Assembly (NCBI GenBank): GCA_030614245.1
Contig: JAUWKK010000094.1
Coordinates: forward strand, 1 to 8,966
Origin: Planctomycetota bacterium
GTDB lineage: Bacteria > Planctomycetota > PUPC01 > JABMSA01 > JAUWKK01
Length of the DNA: 8,966 nt
Direction of reading: 5' to 3'
Each line of letters opens with the position of its first letter. The first letter of the stretch is position 1. The position numbers were made by a program, and so were the translations under genes. The notes below the pieces were generated by a model that had not been told where the DNA came from, ran no database searches, and saw only the letters and a list, made by a program, of their open reading frames with translations. Positions 1-6,511 of the stretch are shown here, piece after piece.

Positions 1-726
1 ATGAGAAAGCACCGTGATTATCACCGCGCCGCCGAATATATTGCCGTAAAGACGAAATGGCAGCGAGATGCTCTTGCCGAGCTCGCCGACCACGTTCAGG
101 GGGGCCATTGCGAGGTTCGGCGTCTGCTTGCGCGCATAGGCGCTATATGCAGCGAGGGCGTACAAGCCTGCGAGGGCGGCCCCCGTTATGATTGCGGCGG
201 CGGGCGAGGTGTCGTAGAATGACGCCGGGATGCCGATCACGAGAGCCAGCCCGGCCAGGGCGACCACGCTCGCCACGATATTGCCCGCCTTGCCCGTGGC
301 GGGTAACGCAGGCTCGAAAAACTCCCACAGCCACGCCTTGAAGCCCTTGATACGAATGGCCGAGACGTGAACTACCACGATGACGAGCACCGCGAGTGCC
401 AGGGGGGTGTTGAGGTCGCGCGTCGGCTCCTCGAGGAAGGGGACCACTCCCATTACGTTGGAAATCCACACGAAGATGAACAGGGTGCCGATGAGTGGGA
501 GGTATTTGCGTCCGCGCTCGCCGAGGGTGGCCTGTGTGAGGCTGTCAAAGGCCGAGACGAAAAGTTCGGCCACGAGTTGCAGCCGGCCCGGCACCATAGT
601 CGCCTTGCGCACCGCTATTACGAAGAATAGCAAGAGCAGCCCTATGGCGACCCATGACATCAGGATCGTCTCGGAATTGAACTCACAGCCCCACAAACGC
701 AACGGGGCCTCTGGAGCGATTTCCAT
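1..726 (-). CDS. atpB: F-type ATP synthase subunit a (partial, C-terminus beyond window)
   Basis: The minus frame from ATG at 726 stays open for 242 codons to the window edge. Subunit a forms the proton half-channels of the membrane Fo sector and carries the essential Arg facing the c-ring. Here that Arg is R225, inside a conserved SLPFRLYGNIFGG block (221-233) preceded by PLNVVGELGKSI. Hydrophobic segments lie near residues 21-39, 76-96 and 107-124, with two more at about 149-168 and 177-195. These last two fall where E. coli subunit a, as I recall it, has only a short link: D104 to R225 is 122 residues here, against about 65 there. The start is supported by AAGG six bases upstream (minus strand), which lies inside an inserted repeat. 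The upstream genes are atpI-like and atpZ-like, the usual head of an atp operon. The family assignment is firm; the insertion is an inference from remembered sequence. Confidence 0.93.
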   Translation of the reverse strand, partial: MEIAPEAPLRLWGCEFNSETILMSWVAIGLLLLFFVIAVRKATMVPGRLQLVAELFVSAFDSLTQATLGERGRKYLPLIGTLFIFVWISNVMGVVPFLEEPTRDLNTPLALAVLVIVVVHVSAIRIKGFKAWLWEFFEPALPATGKAGNIVASVVALAGLALVIGIPASFYDTSPAAAIITGAALAGLYALAAYSAYARKQTPNLAMAPLNVVGELGKSISLPFRLYGNIFGGAVIITVLSH

Positions 727-729
727 GAT

Positions 730-828
730 ATGCCTTATGAAACCGCAGATGCACGCAGATTAACACAGATAGTGATTCTTTCCAATCCACGTTCATCGGC
801 GTTCATCTGTGGTTGCCCTTCTTGTTTC
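730..828. repeat. Hairpin-forming repeat, copy 1 (99 bp)
   Basis: This is the first of two direct copies lying head to tail between atpI and atpB. It holds two 30-nt arms (743-772 and 785-814 approximately) that are imperfect inverted repeats of each other. Each arm is built from 10-nt units of the type CAGATGCACG / GATGAACGCG. The loop contains AGTGATTCTTTC. The motifs CGCAGATTAACACAGAT and GTTCATCTGTGGTT resemble a repeat family I have seen scattered in many environmental bacterial genomes; that is recollection. Its atpB-proximal edge contains CCTTAT, which on the minus strand reads ATAAGG and serves as the atpB Shine-Dalgarno. Confidence 0.85.
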
Positions 829-916
829 ATGCCTTATGAAACCGCTGATTAACACAGATAGTGATTCTTTCTTATCCGCGTTCATCCGCGTTCATCTGTG
901 GTTGCCTTCTTGTTTC
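829..916. repeat. Hairpin-forming repeat, copy 2 (88 bp)
   Basis: This second direct copy starts immediately after copy 1, with the same ATGCCTTATGAAACCGC start and CTTCTTGTTTC end. It differs mainly by loss of one 10-nt unit from the left arm (AACCGCTGATTAACACAGAT, 20 nt instead of 30) and of one C near the right end. Its right arm has two near-perfect GCGTTCATC units. The far end overlaps the TGA stop of the atpI-like gene at 915-917, so the repeat array fills the whole intergenic space. Confidence 0.85.
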
Positions 917-1310
917 ATGAGTCCTCAACAGGCGGCGGCTGCGATCTTCCGCGCAGCACGGCGTCTATGCATATCACCACCGTCGTCAGGAACAGCCCCC
1001 CCACGGTGGCCCACTGATTGATCTCTTCCCGCCAGAACGCTATAACCAGCACAGCACCAGTCAGGGCGTAAGTTCCAAACCGCCGACGAACCATGTAGCC
1101 CTTGGCCTCGCGCGGCGATTTGCCCGCGAACGCCATCAGTGAACCGGCGGAAAACCGGAATCTCAGTAAGCTTCCAGCAAAACCCAGCAGCAATCCCCAC
1201 GCGACGGGAAGGTTGTCCGGCATTATCAGTGCTGCAAACAAGGCGATGCCGATGCCTATGGCGACCGAACGCCACGTGACCGACCATCGATACGCCTTGA
1301 AATCATCCAA
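915..1310 (-). CDS. atpI: AtpI-like membrane protein of the atp operon
   Basis: A 131-residue membrane protein with four hydrophobic segments near residues 15-30, 35-53, 79-93 and 101-119, and a basic loop around 64-78. Size, four-helix layout and position between an atpZ-like gene and atpB fit the ATP synthase I family (AtpI). That family is thought to help assemble the c-ring or supply Mg2+; its exact role is unsettled. No in-frame ATG is available. The best start is TTG at 1310 with AGAGG nine bases upstream; an ATG at 1306 lies in another frame and gives no comparable protein. The stop overlaps the end of the downstream repeat array. Sequence conservation in this family is weak, so the call rests on topology and context. 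Confidence 0.75.
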   Translation of the reverse strand: MDDFKAYRWSVTWRSVAIGIGIALFAALIMPDNLPVAWGLLLGFAGSLLRFRFSAGSLMAFAGKSPREAKGYMVRRRFGTYALTGAVLVIAFWREEINQWATVGGLFLTTVVICIDAVLRGRSQPPPVEDS

Positions 1311-1347
1311 GTCTGCCCGCCTCTGGAGGGTTATAAAGGAACAGCCG

Positions 1348-1563
1348 TCAGCGAACGTGCCGCATTATGCTCTTGTACCCCAACCCGCACGTGCCGACAA
1401 CACCAGCGAGAGTCCCAATAATCAGGAAGATAAATTTCGTGCCCAGAAGGCTGTCTACATAACAGCCTGCCAGCACGCCGCCGATTATGCACGCAGCGGC
1501 CATGAAGCCCAAACTGCCCAGCAGGCCGAGAGTTCTGACAACTTCAGACCTCTTGTCGTCCAT
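1348..1563 (-). CDS. atpZ: AtpZ/AtpI-family small membrane protein
   Basis: A 71-residue protein with two hydrophobic segments (about 13-35 and 43-62). It has the Gly-rich pattern GGVLAGCYVDSLLGTKFIFL, matching the 'putative F0F1-ATPase subunit' family (AtpZ/gene 1): a glycine-rich first helix, an Asp after it, GT, then a second helix. Members sit at the head of atp operons and are implicated in Mg2+/Ca2+ transport or ATP synthase assembly. The ATG at 1563 has GGGAG eight bases upstream. It is the first gene of the operon here; the next gene starts 37 bases after its stop. The name is by family and position, not by a decisive active-site motif. Confidence 0.75.
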   Translation of the reverse strand: MDDKRSEVVRTLGLLGSLGFMAAACIIGGVLAGCYVDSLLGTKFIFLIIGTLAGVVGTCGLGYKSIMRHVR

Positions 1564-1908
1564 TCCAGGCTCCCGCAGTCCCGCTCCATTGCGGGGGCGG
1601 GAAGTTTACCCCAATCAAAGAGCCTAAATCAAGGGGAAAAACAGTGCCCCTGAGGGCTTCCAGCTTCCCGATTTCACCGGGAACAACGCCGGCCTACACT
1701 AAGTATCAGCCGTAATTGCACTCAGTGCAGCGTTTTCTTGCACTTTTTTCCTGAAACGGATGAGTTCACGCAGGGGTGCTTCAGGTTGCGTCTCGTGTCC
1801 GACCTCGTTCAGGCCCGTTCGCTCATCGCAGCTTACTCCTGCGGGATGGCACAGACCCGGCAACAGAGCGGCGGACGCCATCCTCACGCTGCGTCCCCTC
1901 TTCGCCGG
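1564..1908. other. Intergenic region between porin operon end and atp operon start
   Basis: About 345 bases with no secure gene. It holds the atp promoter candidate and leader. It also has a hairpin TTCCCG/CGGGAA (1665-1670 and 1678-1683), an odd-centred palindrome TGCACTCAGTGCA (1717-1729), and an inverted repeat GGACGC/GCGTCC (1873-1878 and 1891-1896) just after the porin stop. None is followed by a T-run, so I do not call an intrinsic terminator. A minus-strand open frame (about 61 codons from ATG at 1881 to 1699) lacks a well-spaced ribosome site and any recognisable motif. Confidence 0.6.
1603..1632 (-). promoter_or_regulatory. Putative sigma70-type promoter of the atp operon
   Basis: On the minus strand TTGATT (1632-1627), an 18-base spacer, then TAAACT (1608-1603) gives a reasonable -35/-10 pair about 40 bases ahead of the atpZ ATG. 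A short GC hairpin (CCCGC 1580-1584 with GCGGG 1591-1595) lies in the predicted leader. The match is fair (4/6 and 4/6) and could occur by chance, but the position suits the first gene of the operon. Confidence 0.35.
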
Positions 1909-3246
1909 CTAGAACGAGTACGTCAACTGGCCGAAGCCCCAGTTGGCATCACCGTGGCGGCCGGTGTGATTGATGAACGCTCCCGGGGAAAAATGCCCGA
2001 AGCCGACGAAGAATTCCAGATTCTTCCTGAGCTTCCATTTTGCCGTAAGGTCGGTCTCCTGTCCGAGGCTCGAGCCGCTCGTCCCGGAAGTATCACGCCG
2101 CTGGGGCCGACCATTGCCATAGTACCACGCGTCGTTGTCCGATGCCAGCCTGAAGAAGTGATAATCGAGGGTGATTTTCAGGTTCTTCACGGGTTTCACA
2201 CTGAATGTCGCCTGGTAATCCTCGAGATTCATCCAAGATACGAGGTTCATCCTCCCGTAGTAGCAGTCGATGGCGCCAAACACGTTGTCGAAAGTCTCGT
2301 GGTCGCCGTCATTCGGGCTCGAATCGCCGCTGGCGTACGAGTATTCGACACCAACTCGAGGTGACCACGGGCCGTCGAATGTGTATCCGGCTCTTGCGTT
2401 CAAGCCATAGGCGTCTATGTCATCCCGCCCCCATTCGCCCCGTTGAACTGCTACGGTGCCGCCGTAGTCCCAGTGCTCGCCCAGCGCGCCTGCGAAATGT
2501 GTGCCGATGGTATGCGTCTTGCGGTCATCCGTCCCGCTCTCTCCGGCCGTGCTGTCGTGGTCGTCGTAGTGCAGCGCCCAGAAGAAGTCCAACGTCTTCA
2601 GAGTCGGCGGCCGTTTCTTCAGTTGGGCATACACGGCAAACATGTCGTAATCGTGGTGATGGTAGTCGCAGGCGTCAGGATCGAATAACACGCGTTGCCC
2701 GAAGAGCAGGTCCACTTTCGCATAGTCGGCGTCACAAGTGAGCACGGCGGCATCCCACGCATAGCGTCCGACGTTGCCCCATTCGCGCGGGCCGAAAATC
2801 CGATTGTCGCCGTAGCTGATGCTCTGCCTGCCCACTTTGAACCCGAACGGGCTGTCCCCGATGTGCTGCCAGTCCACGTATGCCTCCCGCACGTCGAGTG
2901 GATTGTAATACGGAAGCGTAGTTCCCTGGTCGCTGAAGCAGAATCGGGAGTCCTGGAGCATGATCCGGGCGAAGGCGCTCTTGCCGAAGCGATATCGGCC
3001 CCAGAGGCGCGCGCGCTGCAGCAGGACGTCGTCTTCGCTTCGCGTGTTGTACCTGCGGACGTCGAAGTTCTGCGCATATTCCCAACGGAGCCGGAGGCTG
3101 CCGCCGAAGTCGAGGGCGCCCGATCCGTCCGGGATACCCTTGAGGATGCCTGGCCAGCCCTCGCCGGCCCCGTTCGCATCCTCACCTGCCCCCGAAACCG
3201 GGGCAATCAGCCCGAGCAGCATCACGGTACACAGCCAGTGCTTCAT
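1909..3246 (-). CDS. Outer-membrane porin, alginate-export family
   Basis: A 445-residue protein with a Sec signal peptide (basic MKHW start, hydrophobic core to about residue 18, likely cleavage near VSGA-GE). It then shows alternating aromatic/polar strands and a final residue Phe (QLTYSF), the classical beta-barrel end signal. GRQSISYGDNRIFGPREWGN (139-158) followed by RYAWDA is the hallmark of the alginate-export porin family (AlgE/alginate_exp domain); length is normal. Such porins form narrow, often anion-selective pores. The start is supported by AGGAGG seven bases upstream. It lies 68 bases after the ATPase gene on the same strand with no terminator seen, so it probably ends the transporter operon and supplies the outer-membrane route for the cargo. 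The true substrate cannot be read from sequence; alginate itself is not implied by the context. Confidence 0.85.
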   Translation of the reverse strand: MKHWLCTVMLLGLIAPVSGAGEDANGAGEGWPGILKGIPDGSGALDFGGSLRLRWEYAQNFDVRRYNTRSEDDVLLQRARLWGRYRFGKSAFARIMLQDSRFCFSDQGTTLPYYNPLDVREAYVDWQHIGDSPFGFKVGRQSISYGDNRIFGPREWGNVGRYAWDAAVLTCDADYAKVDLLFGQRVLFDPDACDYHHHDYDMFAVYAQLKKRPPTLKTLDFFWALHYDDHDSTAGESGTDDRKTHTIGTHFAGALGEHWDYGGTVAVQRGEWGRDDIDAYGLNARAGYTFDGPWSPRVGVEYSYASGDSSPNDGDHETFDNVFGAIDCYYGRMNLVSWMNLEDYQATFSVKPVKNLKITLDYHFFRLASDNDAWYYGNGRPQRRDTSGTSGSSLGQETDLTAKWKLRKNLEFFVGFGHFSPGAFINHTGRHGDANWGFGQLTYSF

Positions 3247-3314
3247 CGCCGTTCCTCCTGGCGGTATTCAGATGTCGACTATTGGGACGTGGCGGGCGCG
3301 ACGGAATCCGGCGG

Positions 3315-4379
3315 TCAAGTTGCATCCTTGTGAAACACGCGTATGTCGCCGGGCGCGATTCGAGCACAAACGGACGATCCCTCTGTGAGTGTGCCATCGA
3401 CCGCTGAGCGGGGAGTGTATGCTATCAAAGTAGGCCCTCGGTCCGTCTCGATGGTGATCTCGGCGTGATTCGGCTTCAGGCGCGTTCTAACGATATGCCC
3501 CGACAGGCAGTTATTCTCGGATATCGCGGCTCCGGCGGGCAGAATGCTGATCTTCTCCGGGCGGATGGCGACGGTGACGGGGCCGGTTGCCTCCCGTGAG
3601 CAATCCAGCGTGTGTTCTCCGCCCAAAGCGAGCACGCAGCCACCGCTGCAGGCTTCCGCCCGTGCGTCCAGGATGTTGCGCGTGCGCGTGAACCGTGCGA
3701 CGAACGGGCTGGCCGGTTCAGATAGAATCTCGTCAATCGTGCCGGTCTGCACGACGGTGCCTGCGTTGAGAATGGCAATACGGTCGGCGACGTCGGACGC
3801 CTCCTCGAAGTTGTGGCACACCTGCAGGAAAGTGCCGCCGACCGCGTCGTGGATACGCCGGAGTTCCGCTGAAAGCTCCGAACGTGTATTCTCGTCGAGC
3901 GCGCTCAACGGCTCATCCAGCAAGAGTATCCTCGGCTCGGTGACGAGGGCTCTTCCCAGAGCCGTGCGCTGCATCTCACCACCGCTAAGGTTCAGCGGCA
4001 GGCGGCTCCGCAAGTGCGATACGTTCAGCAGGTCCATCATCGGCTCAACCTTCGCGGCAATCGCGTCCCTGGGCATTTTCCGAGTGGCCAACCCGTAGGC
4101 GATGTTGTTGTATACCGTGAGATTTGGAAACAGAGCGTAATCCTGCGGCACGTACCCCATGTTGCGTTCCTCGATGTACAGCGCCGTCACGTCCTGTCCG
4201 TCTACGAGGATCGAGCCGTGATTCTGGCGATAGATGCCCACGATGCACTCGATCACCACCGTCTTGCCCACGCCCGTCTCGCCCAGCAGGACCATGTACT
4301 CGCCGTCGTGGACGGTAAGGTTGACATCGTGTAAATGGAACTCGCCGAGAGTGATGCCAAGGTTCCGTATCTCAATCAT
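3315..4379 (-). CDS. ABC transporter ATPase, molybdate/tungstate type (ModC/WtpC-like)
   Basis: A 354-residue cytoplasmic ATPase that powers the importer. Visible motifs are Walker A GETGVGKT (33-40), Q-loop Q79 in YVPQDYALFP, signature LSGGE (131-135), Walker B ILLLDEP (151-157), D-loop SALD (159-162) and switch His189. The last ~120 residues form the accessory region typical of the ModC/PotA/CysA group; a TOBE-like module is likely near 285-350 (VRTRLKPNHAEITIETDRG). TOBE modules of this group can bind oxyanions and tune transport. The upstream gap of 206 bases is the largest in the operon and contains two repeat elements, so expression relative to the permeases may be set separately. The start at 4379 has only a weak GGTG ribosome site. 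Substrate inferred from the ModA/ModB-type neighbours. Confidence 0.85.
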   Translation of the reverse strand: MIEIRNLGITLGEFHLHDVNLTVHDGEYMVLLGETGVGKTVVIECIVGIYRQNHGSILVDGQDVTALYIEERNMGYVPQDYALFPNLTVYNNIAYGLATRKMPRDAIAAKVEPMMDLLNVSHLRSRLPLNLSGGEMQRTALGRALVTEPRILLLDEPLSALDENTRSELSAELRRIHDAVGGTFLQVCHNFEEASDVADRIAILNAGTVVQTGTIDEILSEPASPFVARFTRTRNILDARAEACSGGCVLALGGEHTLDCSREATGPVTVAIRPEKISILPAGAAISENNCLSGHIVRTRLKPNHAEITIETDRGPTLIAYTPRSAVDGTLTEGSSVCARIAPGDIRVFHKDAT

Positions 4380-4396
4380 GTTTCACCGTGCTCAGG

Positions 4397-4472
4397 CCTC
4401 AGACTACAGACTTCAGACTTCAGGGTTGCCTTTCTGAGCTTCTTCCTGGAGCCTGGAGCCTGAAGCCTGGGG
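4397..4472. repeat. Heptad-repeat imperfect hairpin upstream of the ATPase gene
   Basis: Two 28-nt arms (4397-4424 and 4445-4472), each made of four 7-nt units: CAGACTT / CAGACTA type on the left, AGCCTGG / AGCCTGA type on the right. The right arm equals the reverse complement of the left except for one position in about every three or four, mostly transitions. The loop is 20 nt (4425-4444). The element begins 17 bases upstream of the ATPase start codon, so in the mRNA it could fold next to the ribosome site. Confidence 0.8.
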
Positions 4473-4520
4473 ACTCAAGTTCTATTTGCACCTTTACTCG
4501 ATGCAGGATACGTCGGGTGC

Positions 4521-4559
4521 CACGGTCAACGGTCTTCCGTTGGCCGTGCTCGGTCCACG
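4521..4559. repeat. Strong 12-bp hairpin within a second heptad array
   Basis: CACGGTCAACGG (4521-4532) and CCGTTGGCCGTG (4537-4548) pair with one T/G wobble-type mismatch around a TCTT tetraloop. The same stretch reads as five consecutive 7-nt units beginning GT (4525-4559: GTCAACG, GTCTTCC, GTTGGCC, GTGCTCG, GTCCACG). No T-run follows on either strand, so an intrinsic terminator is not supported; attenuation or RNA-processing roles are possible. Confidence 0.7.
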
Positions 4560-4585
4560 TCCAAGCTATGCCTCACGTGTCTACC

Positions 4586-5545
4586 CTACCAGATGTATCC
4601 TTTTCCGCCGATTTTGTGCAGCACGTAAACCGAGAGCGCGCTTATCATAACCAGGACGAAACCGATGGCGAAACCGTATTCGACATTGCCGTATTCTATC
4701 TGGGCCCACATGTTGACGGCCAGCGGGTCGGCCTTGTGCAGATGAAGCGCCCGGATGATCGGGCTGAAAAGCTCGGGGCTGAACTGCTCGAACGTGCTGC
4801 AAAAAGTCAACACGCCGCCGAACTCCGCAGCCGCGCGCGTCCATGCGAGTATCAACCCGGCAAAGATGCCCGCGCGTGCGCTCGGGAGCGTGACAGTCCG
4901 GAAGCTGCGCCAGGGCGATGCTCCAAGAGAACGGGCAACGTGCTCGAAGCGCGGCTTCACCCCGTCGAAAGCCGCCCGCCACGCACTCATTCCCATCGCC
5001 AGAGACAGCACCAACTGCACCACGACAATACCCGGCACCGAAAGCGGCACGTGAATGCCCCACCCGTCCAGAATGTCGTGCAGCGGGCCATACTGGAACA
5101 TCACAACCAGGCACAAGCCCACCGAAGATGCCGGCAACACGATGACCGATGAGAACAACACGTCGATGACAGCACGTCCGGGAATCTTGTAACGCGAGAG
5201 CGCATAGGCCGCCGGAATGCCCAGAATAGCCGCGATCAGCGTCGTGACGGTCGCGGAAACGACTGTAAGATTGACCGAACGCCAGAACGATGGGAATCGC
5301 CAGCAGCCGCCGGCAAACTCTTTCGTCGGCTCGTCGCTCCGCCAGGCGTCCATCGCCTCGGTCCTGACCGTATCTTCCCTCGGAAAGAGCTGATCGACGT
5401 TGCTCAGGAACAGCCAGCATACCGCCAGCATCAGCATCACCGTAATGAAGTAGAAGATCGCCGTGAATATCACCGCCCGCGAGCGCATGCCGGTAGCTCG
5501 CCCGTTGTGAACGCCGATGGCGGTGTTGTCGTTGCTGCTGTTCAT
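4586..5545 (-). CDS. ABC transporter permease, ModB-type (second permease)
   Basis: A 319-residue inner-membrane protein with about six hydrophobic segments (near 24-47, 92-115, 127-150, 170-188, 224-240, 288-310). The cytoplasmic coupling loop FEHVARSLGASPWRSFRTVTLP (200-221) is the EAA motif in the form seen in ModB/CysW-type permeases. It is followed by ARAGIFAGLILAWTRAAAEFGG, whose last part matches the conserved 'aRalgEFG' block of molybdate permeases. It has a longer periplasmic loop (48-90) than a standard ModB. It begins 28 bases after the stop of the other permease; the ribosome site is weak. The two permeases share layout but differ in sequence, so a heterodimeric channel is the natural reading. 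Confidence 0.85.
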   Translation of the reverse strand: MNSSNDNTAIGVHNGRATGMRSRAVIFTAIFYFITVMLMLAVCWLFLSNVDQLFPREDTVRTEAMDAWRSDEPTKEFAGGCWRFPSFWRSVNLTVVSATVTTLIAAILGIPAAYALSRYKIPGRAVIDVLFSSVIVLPASSVGLCLVVMFQYGPLHDILDGWGIHVPLSVPGIVVVQLVLSLAMGMSAWRAAFDGVKPRFEHVARSLGASPWRSFRTVTLPSARAGIFAGLILAWTRAAAEFGGVLTFCSTFEQFSPELFSPIIRALHLHKADPLAVNMWAQIEYGNVEYGFAIGFVLVMISALSVYVLHKIGGKGYIW

Positions 5546-5573
5546 GACTTCGGTCGGTCCTGCCTTTCGTCCT

Positions 5574-6476
5574 CTACCACAGGTAGCTCTTGCCCGCGAT
5601 GATGCGCACGGCGGCCATCGACGCGACGGCCAGCAGAATGCAGGCGATGCTGTATGATGCGACCCAGCCCATCATGCCGCCATTCCAGTCCAGATAGACG
5701 GCGAAGGGCATCACGTCGGTCTCGGCCTCGGTTCCGCCGACGAACAGCATCAGGGCCTCCCATTCGGCGGCGGCTCGGGCCCACACGACGATCGTGCTGG
5801 CGATTATGCCGCGCTTCGCCAGCGGGAGCGTCAATTTCCAGAACGTCCGAGGCAGCGAAGCCCCGAGTGAACGAGACACCTGCTCGAAATGCGGATTCAC
5901 ACCGTCGAAACTCGATTTCATCAGACGCGCACAGAACGACACGGTCACAACGAACTGCACGAGTATGACGCCGTTCGTGTTGTGAGCGAAGCTGATGCCG
6001 ATCATCTCGCACAACGGCTTGACCGGCCAGCCGTGCATCACCCCGAAGAGGAACACCCCCACAGCGGCAGGCGGCACCATCACGGGCAGATCGATCAGCG
6101 TGCGCGTCAAATTCGGCCAGGGGAACCGAAAGCGCGAGAGAGCATACCCGGCGGGGATGCCCACCAGCAATGACAGCATCGTCGATATGCTCGCCGTCTT
6201 AACCGTCAGCCAGAAACGCGACGACATCCGCCCACTTGTAAAGAACCAGAGGATATCATGGATGCCACGGCGCAGGTCTTTCAATAGCTGAGCCACGCTC
6301 GAGAAGGATGCCTCGTCGATGCCCGTCAGATACACCACATTGCTGACGACGAGCAGCAGGTAGGCTGAGAGAATCAACAACACCGCGATCAAACAGATGA
6401 CAGGCCAGACAGATCGTGTGCCCCGCTTCGGCGGCGTTGCTCGTGTTGAAACTGTCTGTCTCGCTGATTCAGACAT
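5574..6476 (-). CDS. ABC transporter permease, ModB-type (first permease)
   Basis: A 300-residue permease from ATG at 6476 (MSESARQTV). The frame is open further upstream to 6635, but that part overlaps the 3' end of the binding-protein gene and is only its shadow; AGAGG lies nine bases before the 6476 start. Hydrophobic segments lie near 24-50, 91-112, 127-147, 169-183, 223-238 and 270-291. The EAA coupling loop is FEQVSRSLGASLPRTFWK (197-214) followed by LTLPLAKRG. ARAAAEWEAL replaces the usual ARAxxEFGA of ModB, with Trp at the aromatic position. Both permeases end with a similar Gly/aromatic tail (SYLW here, GYIW in the partner), suggesting an old duplication. It follows the binding-protein stop by 35 bases. 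Confidence 0.85.
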   Translation of the reverse strand: MSESARQTVSTRATPPKRGTRSVWPVICLIAVLLILSAYLLLVVSNVVYLTGIDEASFSSVAQLLKDLRRGIHDILWFFTSGRMSSRFWLTVKTASISTMLSLLVGIPAGYALSRFRFPWPNLTRTLIDLPVMVPPAAVGVFLFGVMHGWPVKPLCEMIGISFAHNTNGVILVQFVVTVSFCARLMKSSFDGVNPHFEQVSRSLGASLPRTFWKLTLPLAKRGIIASTIVVWARAAAEWEALMLFVGGTEAETDVMPFAVYLDWNGGMMGWVASYSIACILLAVASMAAVRIIAGKSYLW

Positions 6477-6511
6477 AGCGCGCGCCTCTGCTAATCCGCC
6501 GCTGCACGTAC

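Noticed and set aside
730..916. CRISPR array in the atpI-atpB gap
   Set aside because: Only two adjacent copies, no spacers, and each copy is itself an imperfect hairpin; there are no cas genes.
1665..1683. TTCCCG/CGGGAA hairpin as terminator of the porin operon
   Set aside because: Stem is only six pairs and no T-run follows on either strand.
1699..1887. Minus-strand ORF of about 62 codons after the porin gene
   Set aside because: GTG/ATG starts lack a properly spaced ribosome site, no known motif, and the region holds small inverted repeats. Not excluded, but unsupported.
1738..3333. Several plus-strand ORFs opposite the porin gene
   Set aside because: The minus-strand porin has a signal peptide, family motif and terminal Phe; the plus-strand frames are Arg/Val-rich antisense shadows.
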